Assembly: GCA_964036045.1 (NCBI GenBank)
Contig: OZ038391.1
Span: 42,667,621-42,731,620 of the forward strand
Source: Eutreptiella sp. 'Long Island Sound 2002'
Taxonomy: Eukaryota; Euglenozoa; Euglenophyceae; Eutreptiales; Eutreptiaceae
Length of the DNA: 64,000 bases
Direction: 5' to 3'
The notes under the pieces: generated by a model
What the model saw: only the letters and a program-made list of their open reading frames with translations
What the model was told of the DNA's origin: nothing
Database searches by the model: none
Position numbers and translations under genes: made by a program
Part shown: positions 33,101-43,677 of the stretch, one piece after another
Layout of the letters: the number at the start of each line of letters is the position of its first letter
Numbering within the stretch: position 1 is the stretch's first letter

Positions 33101-36100
33101 GGTATGGGATGCGGATGCCAACGTGCTGTATGTGCGCGCCACGTCCAGCGAGGACTATGGCGTGATCTTCAATGAGTTCAGCCGCGTGTTTTTTGGGCGC
33201 CCGCACGACGAGCTCGTCTCCTTCTTGATGGCCACGGTCCTCATGCGCCTCGCCGGGAAAGACGTGGAGCGGTTCGTGCGCGACACAAAGAAGCTGCCGC
33301 CCCTGCCGCTCGCGGAACACTGGCCCCGACCCAACGAAGCCCGGCATTCCACCCACACCTTTCCCCCGACCGAGCCCCCGGCGGGCGCTGCCACCCCCGC
33401 CGCAGCCGCACCGGAACGCCCGCCGGAGCCTCCCCCAGCGCCCTCTGCGGCCGACGAAGCTGAAGCGACGCCGCGCGCCGAAAAGGAATTCCGCGGCCCC
33501 AGCGTTCCGTTCCAGCTCCAATCGTCTCGAGCGTGGCCGCCGCAGGCGCCAAAGGTCAAAGACGTCGACGCCGAGAAGTTCGGGTCCGGTGGCGCCCCGG
33601 GGGCGACGGCGCTCGACGGCGCTGGACCGGAGGCAGACAGTCGCACGGGGACCGACGGGGCGGACGGGCGCCGCACCACCGTTGTGGACAAGGAGGCGGC
33701 GGAGCGGCTCGTCCGCGCGGCGCTCGTAGTGCCGCGGGGGTCCAGCGACGGGAGGACCGCGCCCGATGCTGCAGCAGAAGGCGCGCGGGCTCGGGAAGCC
33801 GCTGCCCGAGACAGCGAGAAGACCGCTGACAGCGGCGCGGCCGAGGGGGCGGATATGGGAGAGCGCGCGACGCCTGCAGTCACGTCGGGGGATGAGCCAG
33901 GGGTGCGTCTGCACGGGGCGGCGTCTGAGGACGGGGCTGACGCCGTCGCGACCCCCTGGAGCGGGTTTGGTGGGTCAGGGACGCAGACGGAGAGGCGGGG
34001 CACGGGAAAGGGCAAGGGCAAGGGCAAGGGCAAGGGCAAGGGCCAAGGGACGCTGGACCGAACGTTCGCAGACTCTCGGATTCGGTCCCTCCCGCAGTAC
34101 GACCCCCAGAAGCACGCGCTCACGACGCACGAGGTCACGGATCTGGTGAAGGAGCTCAAGCACCTGCCGAACGTGGCGGGGTACAGCACGGAGAAGTGGG
34201 ACGAGGGGTTTGCGCTGATGGTGGGGTACTGGGGGGAGGCGCTGGTGCACAGCTTTCTGAAGAAGCGCTACGAGGTACGCGTTTCGCGCACCTGCCTTGT
34301 CAGTGAGTGGGGGCGCTGGGCTGCACTCCCCGTGACAAGCTTGGCCCTAGTACCTGGGCGGAATTTGGGCTCAAGTCGAGGCCTGGGCAGGGTGGCGGAT
34401 GCATCCCGGCAGACCCGGGCACACTTTGAAGGGTGGCCCCGTTGGCAGGGGTCCCCCACTGAAATGCCCCCCCCCCCCCTCCAGCTTTTATGGCACACGC
34501 GCGCGCACGCACGCACGCACGCACGCACGCACACGCACGTCGCATTGAGCATGAATGGAATTGATACCTTGGCACATACACCCCCCTCGAGGAATCCTCA
34601 AGGAAAAAATCCATGCCAAAAGTTTTTTTGGGCTATTTTTGATTTTCAAACACTTGGGTCTCACATCCCCCCCTGCCCCCCCCCCCCCCACTCCCGGGCG
34701 CGCATCGGACGGACCGGGCCGGGCGCGCGTCGGACGGGCCGGGCCGGGCGCGCTTCGGACGGACGGGCCGGGCCGGGTGCGCGTTGGACGGGCCGGGCCG
34801 GGCGCGCGTCGGACGGGCCGGGCCGGGCGCGCGTCGGACGGACGGGCCGGGCCGGACGGGCCGGGCGTGCGTCGGACAGACGGGCAAGCCGGGCGCGCGT
34901 CGTACGGACGGGCCGGGCCTGGCGCGCGTCGGACGGGCCGGGGCGGGCGCGCGTCGGACGGGCCGGGGCGGGCGCGCGTCGGACGGACGGGTCGGGCCGG
35001 GCGGGCCGGGCGCGCGTCGGACGGACGGGCAAGCCGGGCGCGCGTCGGACGGGCCGGGCCGGGCGCGCGTCGGACGGGCCGGGCCGGGCGCGCGTCGGAC
35101 GGACGGGCAAGCCGGGCGCACGTCGTACGGACGGGCCAGGCCGGGCGCGCATCGGACGGGCCGGGCCGGGCGCGCTTCGGACGGACGGGCCGGGCCGGGT
35201 GCGCGTTGGACGAGCCGGGCCGGGCGCGCGTCGGACGGGCCGGGCCGGGCGCGCGTCGGACAGACGGGCAAGCCGGGCCCTTTGGACAGACTGGGATATG
35301 TGGGCCAGCAGAAGCAAGTGGCCAAAACCATCAACACCAAGTACACCGACACCAACAAGGAGCCCCCTTGAGCCAGGATCTCCCTCCTCAAGGGGAAGGA
35401 GGGAACAGGGCGCGGCGACCCCCCTCCCCTTCCCCCTCCCCACAGCAACTCTTCCCCCGCCGCCTTTTACCCCCCAGGACAGGACGAACAGGGAGAGCCC
35501 AGAGGAAGCTGGGCAGGGGGAAAGGGAAACACAAGGGGAGGTAGCAGGGTGCTCGCGGAAAATGGTGCAGAGCTCAGAAGGAGGCAAAGGAAGGGACAAA
35601 AGGGAAAGAATCATGGTGGTTGTTAGAAGCCCCTGTCAGGAAAATTATCCTGCAGATGCACACACCAGCGCGCACAAGTCAGTGCTGGAGTCGGCAAACC
35701 CACCATGGACTCGGAGTGTGCATCTGGATGCACCTGGTCAATGGCACGGGCAGCAGCCCATCTCTGGGATAGCCGACCCTGGAGTAGTCAAACAGGACAA
35801 GTCATCCAGGGGCTCCGTTGACACAACCAAAACATGTTCGGACCCACAGAGGGTCAGAATGTGCAAGGGCGAGAGGCCAATAGGCGCCGCCAAAGGCAAA
35901 CCAACCAACACCATCGCCTTGTGTCAGCCCCCCCCCCCCCCCTCTGCAGCACAACAGTTTCTTTTGGTGTAGACATTAGGACCCCTCGCACTCCGCCCCT
36001 TTGCTGATGGAATGCCCCAGGGGTCCCCTCAGCCACTGGCCGTCCCATGGCCCAGACAGGTGGCAGAACGCAGGGCAGAGGGCGAGCAGGGGCACTAGGC

Positions 36101-36831
36101 ACTCGAGTTCAATGGGCAGTGGCGGAGCCGACACAAGGCATGCCCTCGTCAGGGGCACCAGCGGCCCATGCAGGAGTGCTCCGGCAGCGTACTGGCCATG
36201 GGGGTTTTGAGGGTGGCACCCTGGGGGATGCCCCCCCCCCCCCCCGCAGATGGGACGGTGGAGTCGCCGTCAAAGTTCCCCCTTGGCATCAGCAGGGGAA
36301 CGCGGTCAGGCCTCCAACCAGCAGCCCTGTGACAGGTGGCAGATTCCTCTGCCGCGCCGTGTTCTACAGCGCTTTCAGGGTACAGGGTAACCAGCTCCTT
36401 ATCCCCGCGGCTCCGTAGAAGTCCTCCCCTGCCCCCAAATACAATGCTCCGCACACGCAACGCCCCCCTGCCCCGGATCTCGCACGTCAGTCGCTATGTG
36501 TCTACTCATTGAACAGGATCGCCCTAACGTCACCGTCTCGTGGATGAACAGCGACGAGGAGCAGGGTTTTCACTACGACTTGACCATCGAGGAAAAGACT
36601 GACGACGGCGGTGTGGAGGTCACGTACGTGGAGGTCAAGACCAGCCGCGAGCACGACAAGAGGCTGTTCGAGATCTCCGAGCCCCAGTTCCGGTGGGCCA
36701 TGCAGCACAATTTCCACTACCACATTTACCGTGTGTTTGGGGCGGGGTTCGAGAACGCGCACATTTTGCAGATCATTAATCCTGTGGAACAGTGGAAGCA
36801 CAAGGAACTGACGCTGTGCATGGTCGTCTGA
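16413..36831 (+). CDS. NO VEIN/sacsin-type GHKL ATPase with SPRY and DUF3883 domains (about 3,226 aa, 12 exons)
   Basis: Exons joined in frame: 16413-16939, 17057-17414, 17945-18472, 19405-21891, 22280-23064, 24880-25468, 27169-27525, 28954-29475, 29843-30220, 30719-31952, 32674-34274, 36517-36831. All introns are GT-AG and every junction keeps the frame; donor 8 (GTCTCG) and donors 2-3 are the least certain. Order of parts: unknown N-terminal region (1-~300), Lys/Pro linker, SPRY (~350-550), Ala/Pro-rich region, GHKL ATPase (~1453-1758), a long sacsin/NO VEIN-like middle, a low-complexity stretch with (Gly-Lys)n, and DUF3883 (~3105-3215). Plant NO VEIN proteins share the ATPase and C-terminal domain and act in the nucleus in auxin-dependent development; the molecular role is unclear. 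Exons are GC-rich relative to the flanks. Family assignment is strong; exact exon ends need transcripts. Confidence 0.85.
18170..19645 (+). other. SPRY domain, split over exons 3 and 4
   Basis: Exon 3 supplies the first half, with AAYVELRVNSLAEKRASMRF followed by GWAG, the strand usually written as E-V-x-V...R-x-G-W. Exon 4 opens with the second half: DLGCVVGTFLDFDNKRVAFY followed by VDGQQV, matching the G-D-x-I-G-x-x-x-D-...-F-x-x-N-G core, then YPVLYVRGG and an L-E-F end. SPRY domains are protein-interaction modules. The intron between (18473-19404) interrupts the fold in its middle. Confidence 0.7.
22735..25468 (+). other. GHKL ATPase domain (exons 5-6)
   Basis: The N box is ELVQNADDN, with the catalytic Glu and Mg-binding Asn. 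The G1 box is LNNEEGF followed by LCDVGHSTK; Asn replaces the usual Asp, as I recall for plant NO VEIN-like proteins. The G2 box is YIGQKGIGFKSVFRVTD, formed exactly across the exon 5/6 junction (TCCGG|GTATTG...CCAG|ATATAT), which supports the splice model. The following IHSGGYHFQFDASQGNMGYI and exon 7 FAYLPLRSYGFKFLLNADWI with PSSRED are the family's conserved continuation. Confidence 0.9.
23707..23763. repeat. (CA)n microsatellite in intron 5
   Basis: About 28 CA units with one CG interruption, within intron 23065-24879. Confidence 0.95.
25845..26145. repeat. Inverted repeat in intron 6
   Basis: Left arm 25845-25970 and right arm 26035-26145 are inverted copies with few mismatches (GGTACAAAGGGGAGTCCGTG, ATGCCGCAAACCCCAGATCG, GCAGCAGCAAAGAACACACA). 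They are separated by about 65 bp and lie in the intron 25469-27168. The structure would form a hairpin of more than 100 bp in the pre-mRNA. Confidence 0.85.
27091..27129. repeat. (CT)n microsatellite at the intron 6 3' end
   Basis: About 19 CT units, followed by more pyrimidine up to the CATAG acceptor at 27168. It probably doubles as an extended polypyrimidine tract. Confidence 0.95.
28085..28258. repeat. Degenerate ~60 bp tandem repeat in intron 7
   Basis: Four diverged copies of a unit containing TGTCT(A/C)G(G/A)CCCTCA(G/A)GAAA.(G/T)GGCC and TTGACAATT, within intron 27526-28953. Confidence 0.7.
30644..30671. repeat. (GT)n microsatellite in intron 9
   Basis: About 14 GT units followed by TTTGTTTG and a C/T-rich tract leading to the acceptor at 30718. 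Confidence 0.95.
34499..34540. repeat. (GCAC)n microsatellite in intron 11
   Basis: About nine GCAC/GCGC units within intron 34275-36516. Confidence 0.9.
34694..35280. repeat. GC-rich minisatellite in intron 11
   Basis: More than 20 variant copies of units of about 18-26 bp built from CGGACGG(A/G)CC, GGGCCGGGC and GCGCGCGTCGGA, with some copies replaced by GACGGGCAAGCC. It is nearly pure G+C and stays open in several frames on both strands (Arg/Gly/Ala-rich), so the long ORFs here are repeat artefacts. It lies inside the last intron. Confidence 0.95.
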
Positions 36832-37688
36832 GAGGCACCAGGGGCGCATCGATTTTGCCGCCTCAGATAAGCCCCGAGAGTGGGCTGTTTGGAAGGAACA
36901 GGGCAGTATTGTGGTGCTAAGAGTTGGACAAGAATGTGTGTTTGGGAGGGGGGGTGTTCCAAAAAACTGGGTGGTTATCATGTAATACAACCAGTGTCCT
37001 GGGCTGTGTCTTCTGTGTGACCTGCTTTTGGTGGAGGTCTTTTGCGGGAGTGGGGAGTCAGGGAGTTCCGTTGAGAATTTGTAATGCCCCTCGCCCCACC
37101 TCACCCCATGGTCTGGAGGCACACCACAAAACACAACCAAGTGCATGAAGCCCAAAGTACCAACCGGCAAACCTGCTCCATATTTATGGTTCACCCCTCC
37201 CCACCCACTCCTTTGCCTCAGACAGGCACCCCCGGCTGCAGCATGCTGCAGCCCCGGATTTTAGGAGCCGGTGGCGCGGGTTTTGAAGCAGGCTGCAGGA
37301 GCCTGAAATTTCCAGTTCTGGGTTTCTGCACCCACAGACGTCTCCTGTTGTCCCACAGATTTTCGTCCCTCCTTTTTTGCATCTTTTCCCCATTTGTTTC
37401 ATGTCAACATCTACAGTTACTGCCACGACTGAGGGGTCACAGCACCCTATCAGGAACAAGGCGACAACCAGGAGACAACCAGGAGTGCTGCAGATTGCTT
37501 AAACTGGGCAATAGGGCAAGGTAATGGGGAATATCTTTTCCTACGGACCGTTTTTGCCTGGGCTCCAAGGTCCAGCCAATCCTTTTCAGTGTAAACCGGA
37601 GGTGTTTCCAAGGTCCCAAATGCAGTGTGTGTTTTTTTTGTTTTGACCCCCCAGCAAGGATGTAGACAACCAAAGGAGGAGGTCCCCG
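36832..37688. other. 3' flank of the ATPase gene; no gene recognised
   Basis: Should contain the 3' UTR and termination region. No AATAAA is obvious near the stop codon. No ORF looks coding. Confidence 0.45.
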
Positions 37689-38478
37689 CCCTGGGGGGAA
37701 CGTTAGCGCGCCGGGCGCGCGCCGGGCATCTTTTGTGACCCGTGCCCTACCGGTGGACTGTTGCCGTTGACATGTTGGGCAACATTATATGGATTTGCCC
37801 CTTGGCCCCCGGGACATCAGCAGATGTTTTGATTTGGGATGGGTATGGACCTTCTCGTACCCGAGGTGATTTCTTTGATTTCGAAGTTGGGGGCCATGAT
37901 GGTGCTTATAAGGGCCGGATTCATGTCATTGTGCCATTCATTGGAAGAAAGAATGGCACTTTGACATCCCGCCAACAATGTTACAATGACGTGCACGGGT
38001 GGTATAGGGCACGCATTGAGCAGCTGTTTGCTCGGTTGTGGCACGCAAGATGAGGCAGAGGATGAGGCAGAAGTGTGTGTGTTGTGTTGCCAGATCGCTC
38101 CACCGTCGCAGTTGGTGATGAGTGTAAGGAGCACTATTGTACTGAATGTATTGACACCCACACTTGTGGGACCAATGTTATGATGCAGCTCTACTGTTTG
38201 CGATACCTCAATAACGCCTATCGCTTCTACTGGAGATCGATGCGGTTGTGCTATCCTAACCCCCCATTCTCCCAACTTGCTAAGGTGTTGACCAAGATCG
38301 CCCTTAAAGGAGCAAGAGTGGTACTGTGTACCCCAATTTGCAACTTTCTTGAGCTGGGGCAGTTTGGGTCACCTAATTCTAAGGGCGTTTCCAAGGGGTG
38401 TGCTTGGGGGCTCTTCGGGGGGAACATAGTCTAAAAGTAGCGCGCCGGGCGCGCGCCGGGCAAACATTCCCCCCTGGA
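37689..38478 (+). mobile_element. DDE transposon remnant with short inverted ends (E1)
   Basis: The left end reads CCTGGGGGGAACGTTAGC and the right end, on the other strand, CCAGGGGGGAATGTTTGC. Just inside each lies an identical 25 bp GC block in direct orientation (37704-37728 and 38438-38462), beginning TAGCGCGCCGGGCGCGC. The interior holds the C-terminal part of a DDE transposase. The right 115 bp is shared with a second element ending at 50578. Confidence 0.7.
37742..38053 (+). pseudogene. Harbinger/DDE_Tnp_4-like transposase fragment
   Basis: No ATG; a stop lies two codons upstream. The translation fits the C-terminal half of PIF/Harbinger-type transposases: WTVAVDMLGNIIWICPLAPG (D-x-x-G-x-I...P-G), ADVLIWD, GHDGAYKGRIHVIVPFIGRK (the second catalytic Asp region), then QQCYNDVHGWYRARIEQLFA (Y-N-x-x-H...R-x-x-I-E, the third acidic residue). 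The first catalytic region is missing. A shifted frame continues to 38434 with NAYRFYWRSM and ELGQFGSPNSKGVSKG. Confidence 0.75.
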
Positions 38479-39566
38479 CCCAGATTTCATCGTGGGAAAA
38501 AAAGAAATTTACAAAAGGAAATATTGAGTTGGGGCACATTTTTGGTTCACAAATTTTTGGGTTCCAGAGCCCCCCTCTTCTAATACGTCCCTGGCCCCCG
38601 GTCTTTGTCCAGGGCTCCTATTCTTCAGACAGCCCCCGTGTCCAAGAGAGATACTGAGAGACACTAACGAGGCCAAGTGGCCCTGAATGGCCTTGAGCGA
38701 CGCCACTGTGACCCAAAGAAGCGCTCCCAAACCACCAAAAAGGGCGCCCAAAACACCACCATGAGCCACACGACCATCGCACTCTCGCAGTCCGTTGCCA
38801 AATGTGTGTATTGGCGGCCGAGTTGAGCTTGCTGTTTGCCCTGCACAATCTCCACTGAGGCAGTGATCTTATCCTCTGGCACGTTGAAGAATAAGTCCGC
38901 AGAGGGGGCCTTGGAACGGGGGGTTCAGTGGGGACCGCCCCCCCCCTTCTTTCAGCCCCAAACCTACGCCCATAGGGAGCAGCCTTTTCGCCGACAACGT
39001 GGGGCTGGCAATCACGGCTTGTTGGGCGCCTCCCAGAGTTTCCTGTTTTTTTTTTTTCGCTTACTGTGAGTGGTCAGCACCTTTTGTTACCCCCGCTTCT
39101 GTGGAGTCAAACTGCTCAGAATTTGACGGGGACTTCAAATATGCCGAAAAAAAGGACAAAAATTGAAACCCTTCCCCACGTGCGCATCTGAGGGCATTGT
39201 CCCAACCCACCCACTTCTGAGTACCCTCACCCGGGAGAGCTGGGACACTCGCCCCAAGGCTGAACCCGAGGACCATGCCTGTCCAGAATCAGACGATGAA
39301 TTTGCCGTCTTGTCGTGTGCGTCGGTTTCTGATGAGGACGTACGTTGATGCAGCTCTGTATGCCTCCCGTTCCCGATGCCTGTGTACATGCGTACCTGTG
39401 CTCTCCCTACACCCACCAGACAGCCCAGAGCAGCAAAGGTGTTGGTGACCTATTCCAGTGCACTGTGCGCACTGAGGTGTGTGCTCAGCCTGCGCTCAGA
39501 GAACATGTGTGAGCGTGCCTAAAGCACCATGTGAAAGCGAGACCTGTCGACTGGTAAGGGGGGCTC

Positions 39567-39590
39567 GGATGGATGGATGGATGGATGGAT
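39567..39590. repeat. (GGAT)6 microsatellite
   Basis: Six perfect GGAT units. Confidence 0.95.
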
Positions 39591-40046
39591 GGGTGTTGGG
39601 ATCCATAACACTGAAACAAGACTTCCCTTGAGTCCTTTATCTGAGCCTGGGCTCCATCACTCAACCTAGGCCACGGTACCAAACGGCCAGCGAGATACAT
39701 TCTTGCCACAACACTCGTTCCTTGTTCCCTGTTTGTCAGCCCTCTGATTCTTCGTGGTGGCTCCACTGATTTGTTGATTATTTATGCCCCATGTACCTGC
39801 GCTTTGACCGCGAAATGTGTTGCACATTGGCAGCGCTGAACACCGCTGGTAATATGAATGAATATGGCTTGAACGGTTGCTCAACCGGACCGAGTTCTAA
39901 CATGCCAGCCACATGGCCCTGACCTGCCTGTGCCACATGACAATGCAGTGTCTTCCCGCATCTTTTGGACACTGCAGCATTTCGTGCATGTGGATATGCA
40001 TACGCATTAAAACAGGGTCTTGAGTCATTCTCTGAACACGACATTG

Positions 40047-40155
40047 CATGTCATGTCATGTCATGTCACACCGCACCACACCACACTGCACCACACCGCG
40101 CTGTGCCCACCACACTGCACCACGCCACACCGCATCACACCACACCACACCACAG
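40047..40155. repeat. CATGT then CACAC/CACCG tandem tract
   Basis: Four CATGT units followed by about 90 bp of interrupted CACCACAC-type repeat. Confidence 0.85.
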
Positions 40156-41368
40156 CTGCCCATGACCATGGACCGCACCATTGGCAGGAAGCCGTTTCTC
40201 CAAGTCCGGCTCATTGCGCATGCAGTGTGCCTTTAGCAGGCTGCTACTATGCAAGTAAATCATGTAGTAAGGCGCAAGAGTCTGATGTGCACGAGTGTGT
40301 AGCTGGCTGCAGCGAGCCTATCAAGAGTGTGGATAGACCTTGGCCGACAGCAAACGTGACAGAATGCACATGGAATGTGGACTGGGACAGTCATGAGAGA
40401 GGAGTGATGTGACAAGTGGATAAGCCCCTTTATCTGCTTGTCTGCATGAACGCTGCCACGTGTTGCCTTTGGGAGGGAGTGTTCGGCGCTTGCTTGATGA
40501 CCTATCTGTGGGGCCTTCTCTACTAGTTTGTACAGCTGCTCTGACGCAGTGTATGCCTCTGTTGGAACGCGGGCCAACAAAAGAGTGGAGCTCTGGGCTG
40601 TCATGTGGGCGGCCAAGCCTTGTAAGCAAGATCTATTGGTGATTGTTTGGGACACCAACCACAGGTTATTGGGAGTGCCGGGCAGGTTTTCTGGTTAAGA
40701 TATAAAGTGGTGGGTCAGGGTGTCGGGGAACCTGCTGTCAAATATTGGGTTGTTGGAATTGCTGCCAGAGCGACTAGACAGTAGATGGGGCAGGCTGGAG
40801 TTCACCCATGCTACGGAACATGTGAAGGTAGAGCTCATTGGGAACACCAATGTTTGTTCTTACTCCCTGTGGTCAGTTTCTAGCATGCACTTGGAGCCTA
40901 AGCTGGAGTCAGAGGGCATGGCAGGCGTGCTAGAGGTAGCAGAGGGTGGAAGAGGATCAGCAATGCTCACTGCAGCTTGAGGAGGAGAAGGCCACTTTTT
41001 GCCTAGTTAGTGAGAAGAATGGACAATGTTGGCATCAACCCTGGCAAGTGCAAACTTTCGTCAGTGGACCATCCACTTAGTCAATTAGAGTTGGCAAAAT
41101 CGCCAACTGCTATTCCCACACCACTGTAAGCTCAAGGCAAACTGCTGTTATAGTAATTAGTGGTGGCAATCAGTAATCGTGCAACAGCCGGTGATGCCAT
41201 CTTAGGAGCATGGTTTTTCAAAAGCGTGCTTCCCATGCATGGATGGCTGCTAGTGCTTCCTCAAGAACATGCCCAACAATTTTGTTCAAGGTGCAATTCA
41301 AAGGGTCTTGCCTACGCCCTTTGGAAGTAAGAATCATGGCCAACAATAGTGGGGTGAGTAGACTAATC

Positions 41369-41466
41369 AAGCTGAATATTGGGACTGAGCTAGTGGGGGA
41401 GGGAATATCAGCTACAGCTATAGGGCTGAATAAGGATGCATGTTGAGGGACACCAAAACCGATTCC
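41369..41466 (+). repeat. Dispersed repeat copy (pair at 62085)
   Basis: Shares CTGAATATT.GGAC.GAGCT, GGTGGGGGAGGGAA.ATCAGC and GAGGGACA with 62084-62157, in the same order and orientation. Confidence 0.75.
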
Positions 41467-41903
41467 CCCCACTTTGACCATTATACCGCCCTCAAAACCC
41501 TTCCTCGCTCGCTTGAGAAACATGCCCACCAGCACTCCTCCTGCACCCCTCCCCTATCACCCCTCCGCCCGCATTCCCCCTACACCCCATTTTGCATCAC
41601 TGTTGGTCACAAAATTGCCCGTTTCAAGGCTTTTTGGAGCTTTTATGCGCTCACATGGGTGCAAAACGGCTCTGCTCGCTCAAGAGTCATGCCACCTCGC
41701 ACTCTACTGGCACTACCATTGATCCCTCTACCCGCACTCCTCACCTATCAGCCCTCCCGCCGCATTTCCATACACACCCCATTTCGGCCGTTTCCGAGCT
41801 TGCATGGGCTCATGCGGGTCCAAGATGGCTCAAAATCGCCGTAAACCACTTATTTGAGCACCCCAAGTGGTCGAGGAACAGCTTTGGAGAATATCATTTT
41901 TGA

Positions 41904-43677
41904 GGCACCCGTAGGTGACCCCGTAACCCTACCCTAGCGCATGCACTGTGCGCGCTGCACCACTCCAATGGGGCATTGAAGGTTGTTGACTCTGCGTAAA
42001 ATGGCTTGTAAGTGATCCCCTTCATCTTTATTTATCCCCAAATGGTCTAGGAACAATTTTGGGATACAGATACAGATAAAACACCATTAAAATAACTTAA
42101 AATGAGGCTCTTGTTGCAACTGCGGCCAAACTGACAAAATGGGTACTATCAAAATCACATCAAATGACATTCAAGTTGCAATGGCAGCAAAAAAAAGCGT
42201 TTTTATGAGGGCCTTGTTTTTTTGGATTGACTCCAGAAGTTCATAGAGTACTCAAGACAGTTCTTGGAAACATGGGCGACTCCGGCATAAGATACAGTGG
42301 ATCCCCGCAATGCGGGGCACGTGGCAAAGACCAGAGATTTTACGAGGGCCTTTTTGAAGCCTTATGTCACGTGATGTAAAAACCCTCTTTTTCATATACA
42401 AATTGCAGCCATAACTGTCACCCTTCTGTTCTTATCAAAACTACCCAATAGTTTACAATCTGCTCTTCAGACATTTTGGCAGTTTGATGGTCCAATATGG
42501 TCGGCAGTTTCAGTGGCCTAAGCTTTGATTGTAAAACAACGCATTCTGCTGTGTTTTGTTTCAATTGGGAAAACCTACCATCAACTAACTCATTGATGCG
42601 AGTCATGAATGCCTACATTTCAAAGAGGTACTCTGTCACCATCTCTCTACCATCCATGTAAATAAAAAGATTGACATCTTTGCAGAGGACCTAATGGGAA
42701 CATTCATGGAGAAAAATAAATAGGAACGGTGAGAGGAGGTCCCCCTCTTTCAACTCCAAGTCCTATCTTCATTGGGGGGCCTCATTTTTGCCATACTTGA
42801 GGGTGTCATTGCAGTAAAGGCCCAATCAATTTTGTTGATTTCTTCTAGAGCCCTGAGGGTCTCCATGGTTGTACTTATTATCGTGTGCGGAGTATTTGGA
42901 AAGCCTTCGCAACGTCCAGAAAGCATATGGACTTCTCACTTGTTTTGGGACTCGGCTAGAGGTTAGGCACAACGTTAGGGTCAGGGTCACCGAGCTAGTG
43001 GAACCACTCTTGGTTTTAGAACCCTCTTTAGTGTCTAGGGTGGACCTACCAAGTTTAGCAAGTAGCAGCAATAAGCAGCAATAGGCAGCAACAACAACAA
43101 GCACACGCAAAATGGGCAGAAAGCAGAAGACTGTCATGGTGCTTCGGATTCAGCCAAAATTTTCGACACCAATGGATGTGAAGTACAATCACACCAAGTA
43201 TGAGCAAGAAAATCAACGGTGGCGGCCAAGAACGGTTGTCGCAAGTGACAGACCAAGGTTTCAAAATCTGTCAAACATTGCCAAAAAAAATGCCCTTGTT
43301 GGTGCAGTTTGGGTGCCTAGTGTGTCCTTGGAGGGGTCCATTTGCATTGGAACCAACCTAGATGATGACACCCTTGACCACTGTCTAGTGGGTTTTGCAC
43401 ACATTTAGTGGCCCCAACGACCTCTTTTTGGGCCCAAAATACCGCAAAATCAGCCTTAAAAAGCACCCTTTTTGCATAATTTTTCAAGTTGCCCCTTCCC
43501 GTGTTGTATTTTTGGATGCCGTGGATCACATTGGGCACCTTGGTGGTGATAAATAATGATGAAGGGGATCACTTGCAACGTAATACCATGCTATCAACAC
43601 CCTTCCATGCCATTGGCACCACCAGCGTGCACGGCACACGTGCTAGGGTAGGGTTACGGGGGTGACTGGTGGGTGCA
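41904..43677. mobile_element. ~1.8 kb inverted-repeat element
   Basis: Arms 41904-42040 and 43545-43677 are inverted copies: GTAACCCTACCCTAGC, then CAATGG.(G)CAT.GAAGG.TGTTGA, GTAAGTGATCCCCTTCATC and TTTATTTATC. The interior contains a plus-strand frame at 43112-43408 (98 codons, MGRKQKTVMVLRIQPKFSTP at its start) of unknown type and no visible transposase. It is probably non-autonomous. Confidence 0.65.
43112..43408 (+). CDS. Hypothetical ORF inside the inverted-repeat element
   Basis: 98 codons from an ATG. The basic N-terminus (MGRKQKT) is followed by no recognised motif. It lies near the right arm of the 41904-43677 element. I do not recognise it, and it may be a chance ORF. Confidence 0.25.
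   Translation: MGRKQKTVMVLRIQPKFSTPMDVKYNHTKYEQENQRWRPRTVVASDRPRFQNLSNIAKKNALVGAVWVPSVSLEGSICIGTNLDDDTLDHCLVGFAHI

Larger units (their letters stand above)
34225..36810 (+). other. DUF3883 (NO VEIN C-terminal) domain across exons 11-12
   Basis: Exon 11 ends with GYWGEALVHSFLKKRYE, the conserved start helix. After intron 11, exon 12 reads VTVSWMNSDEEQGFHYDLTI and then VEVTYVEVKTSREHDKRLFE and EPQFRWAMQHNFHYHIYRVF. The Y-D-L ... Y-V-E-V-K pair has the spacing of a PD-(D/E)XK nuclease core. The stop codon is at 36829-36831. Confidence 0.85.
38480..41903. other. Repeat-rich spacer, no gene recognised
   Basis: Contains a T run (39048-39057), (GGAT)6, a CATGT/CACCACAC tract, and from about 41370 a block also present near 62085. 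A minus-strand frame at 38882-38664 is open for 72 codons but unrecognised. Confidence 0.45.

Noticed and set aside
34694-35280. CRISPR-like array
   Set aside because: Units are contiguous and variable, with no unique spacers, in a eukaryotic intron.
34555-35614. Long Arg/Gly/Ala ORFs on both strands
   Set aside because: They are translations of the GC-rich minisatellite within an intron.
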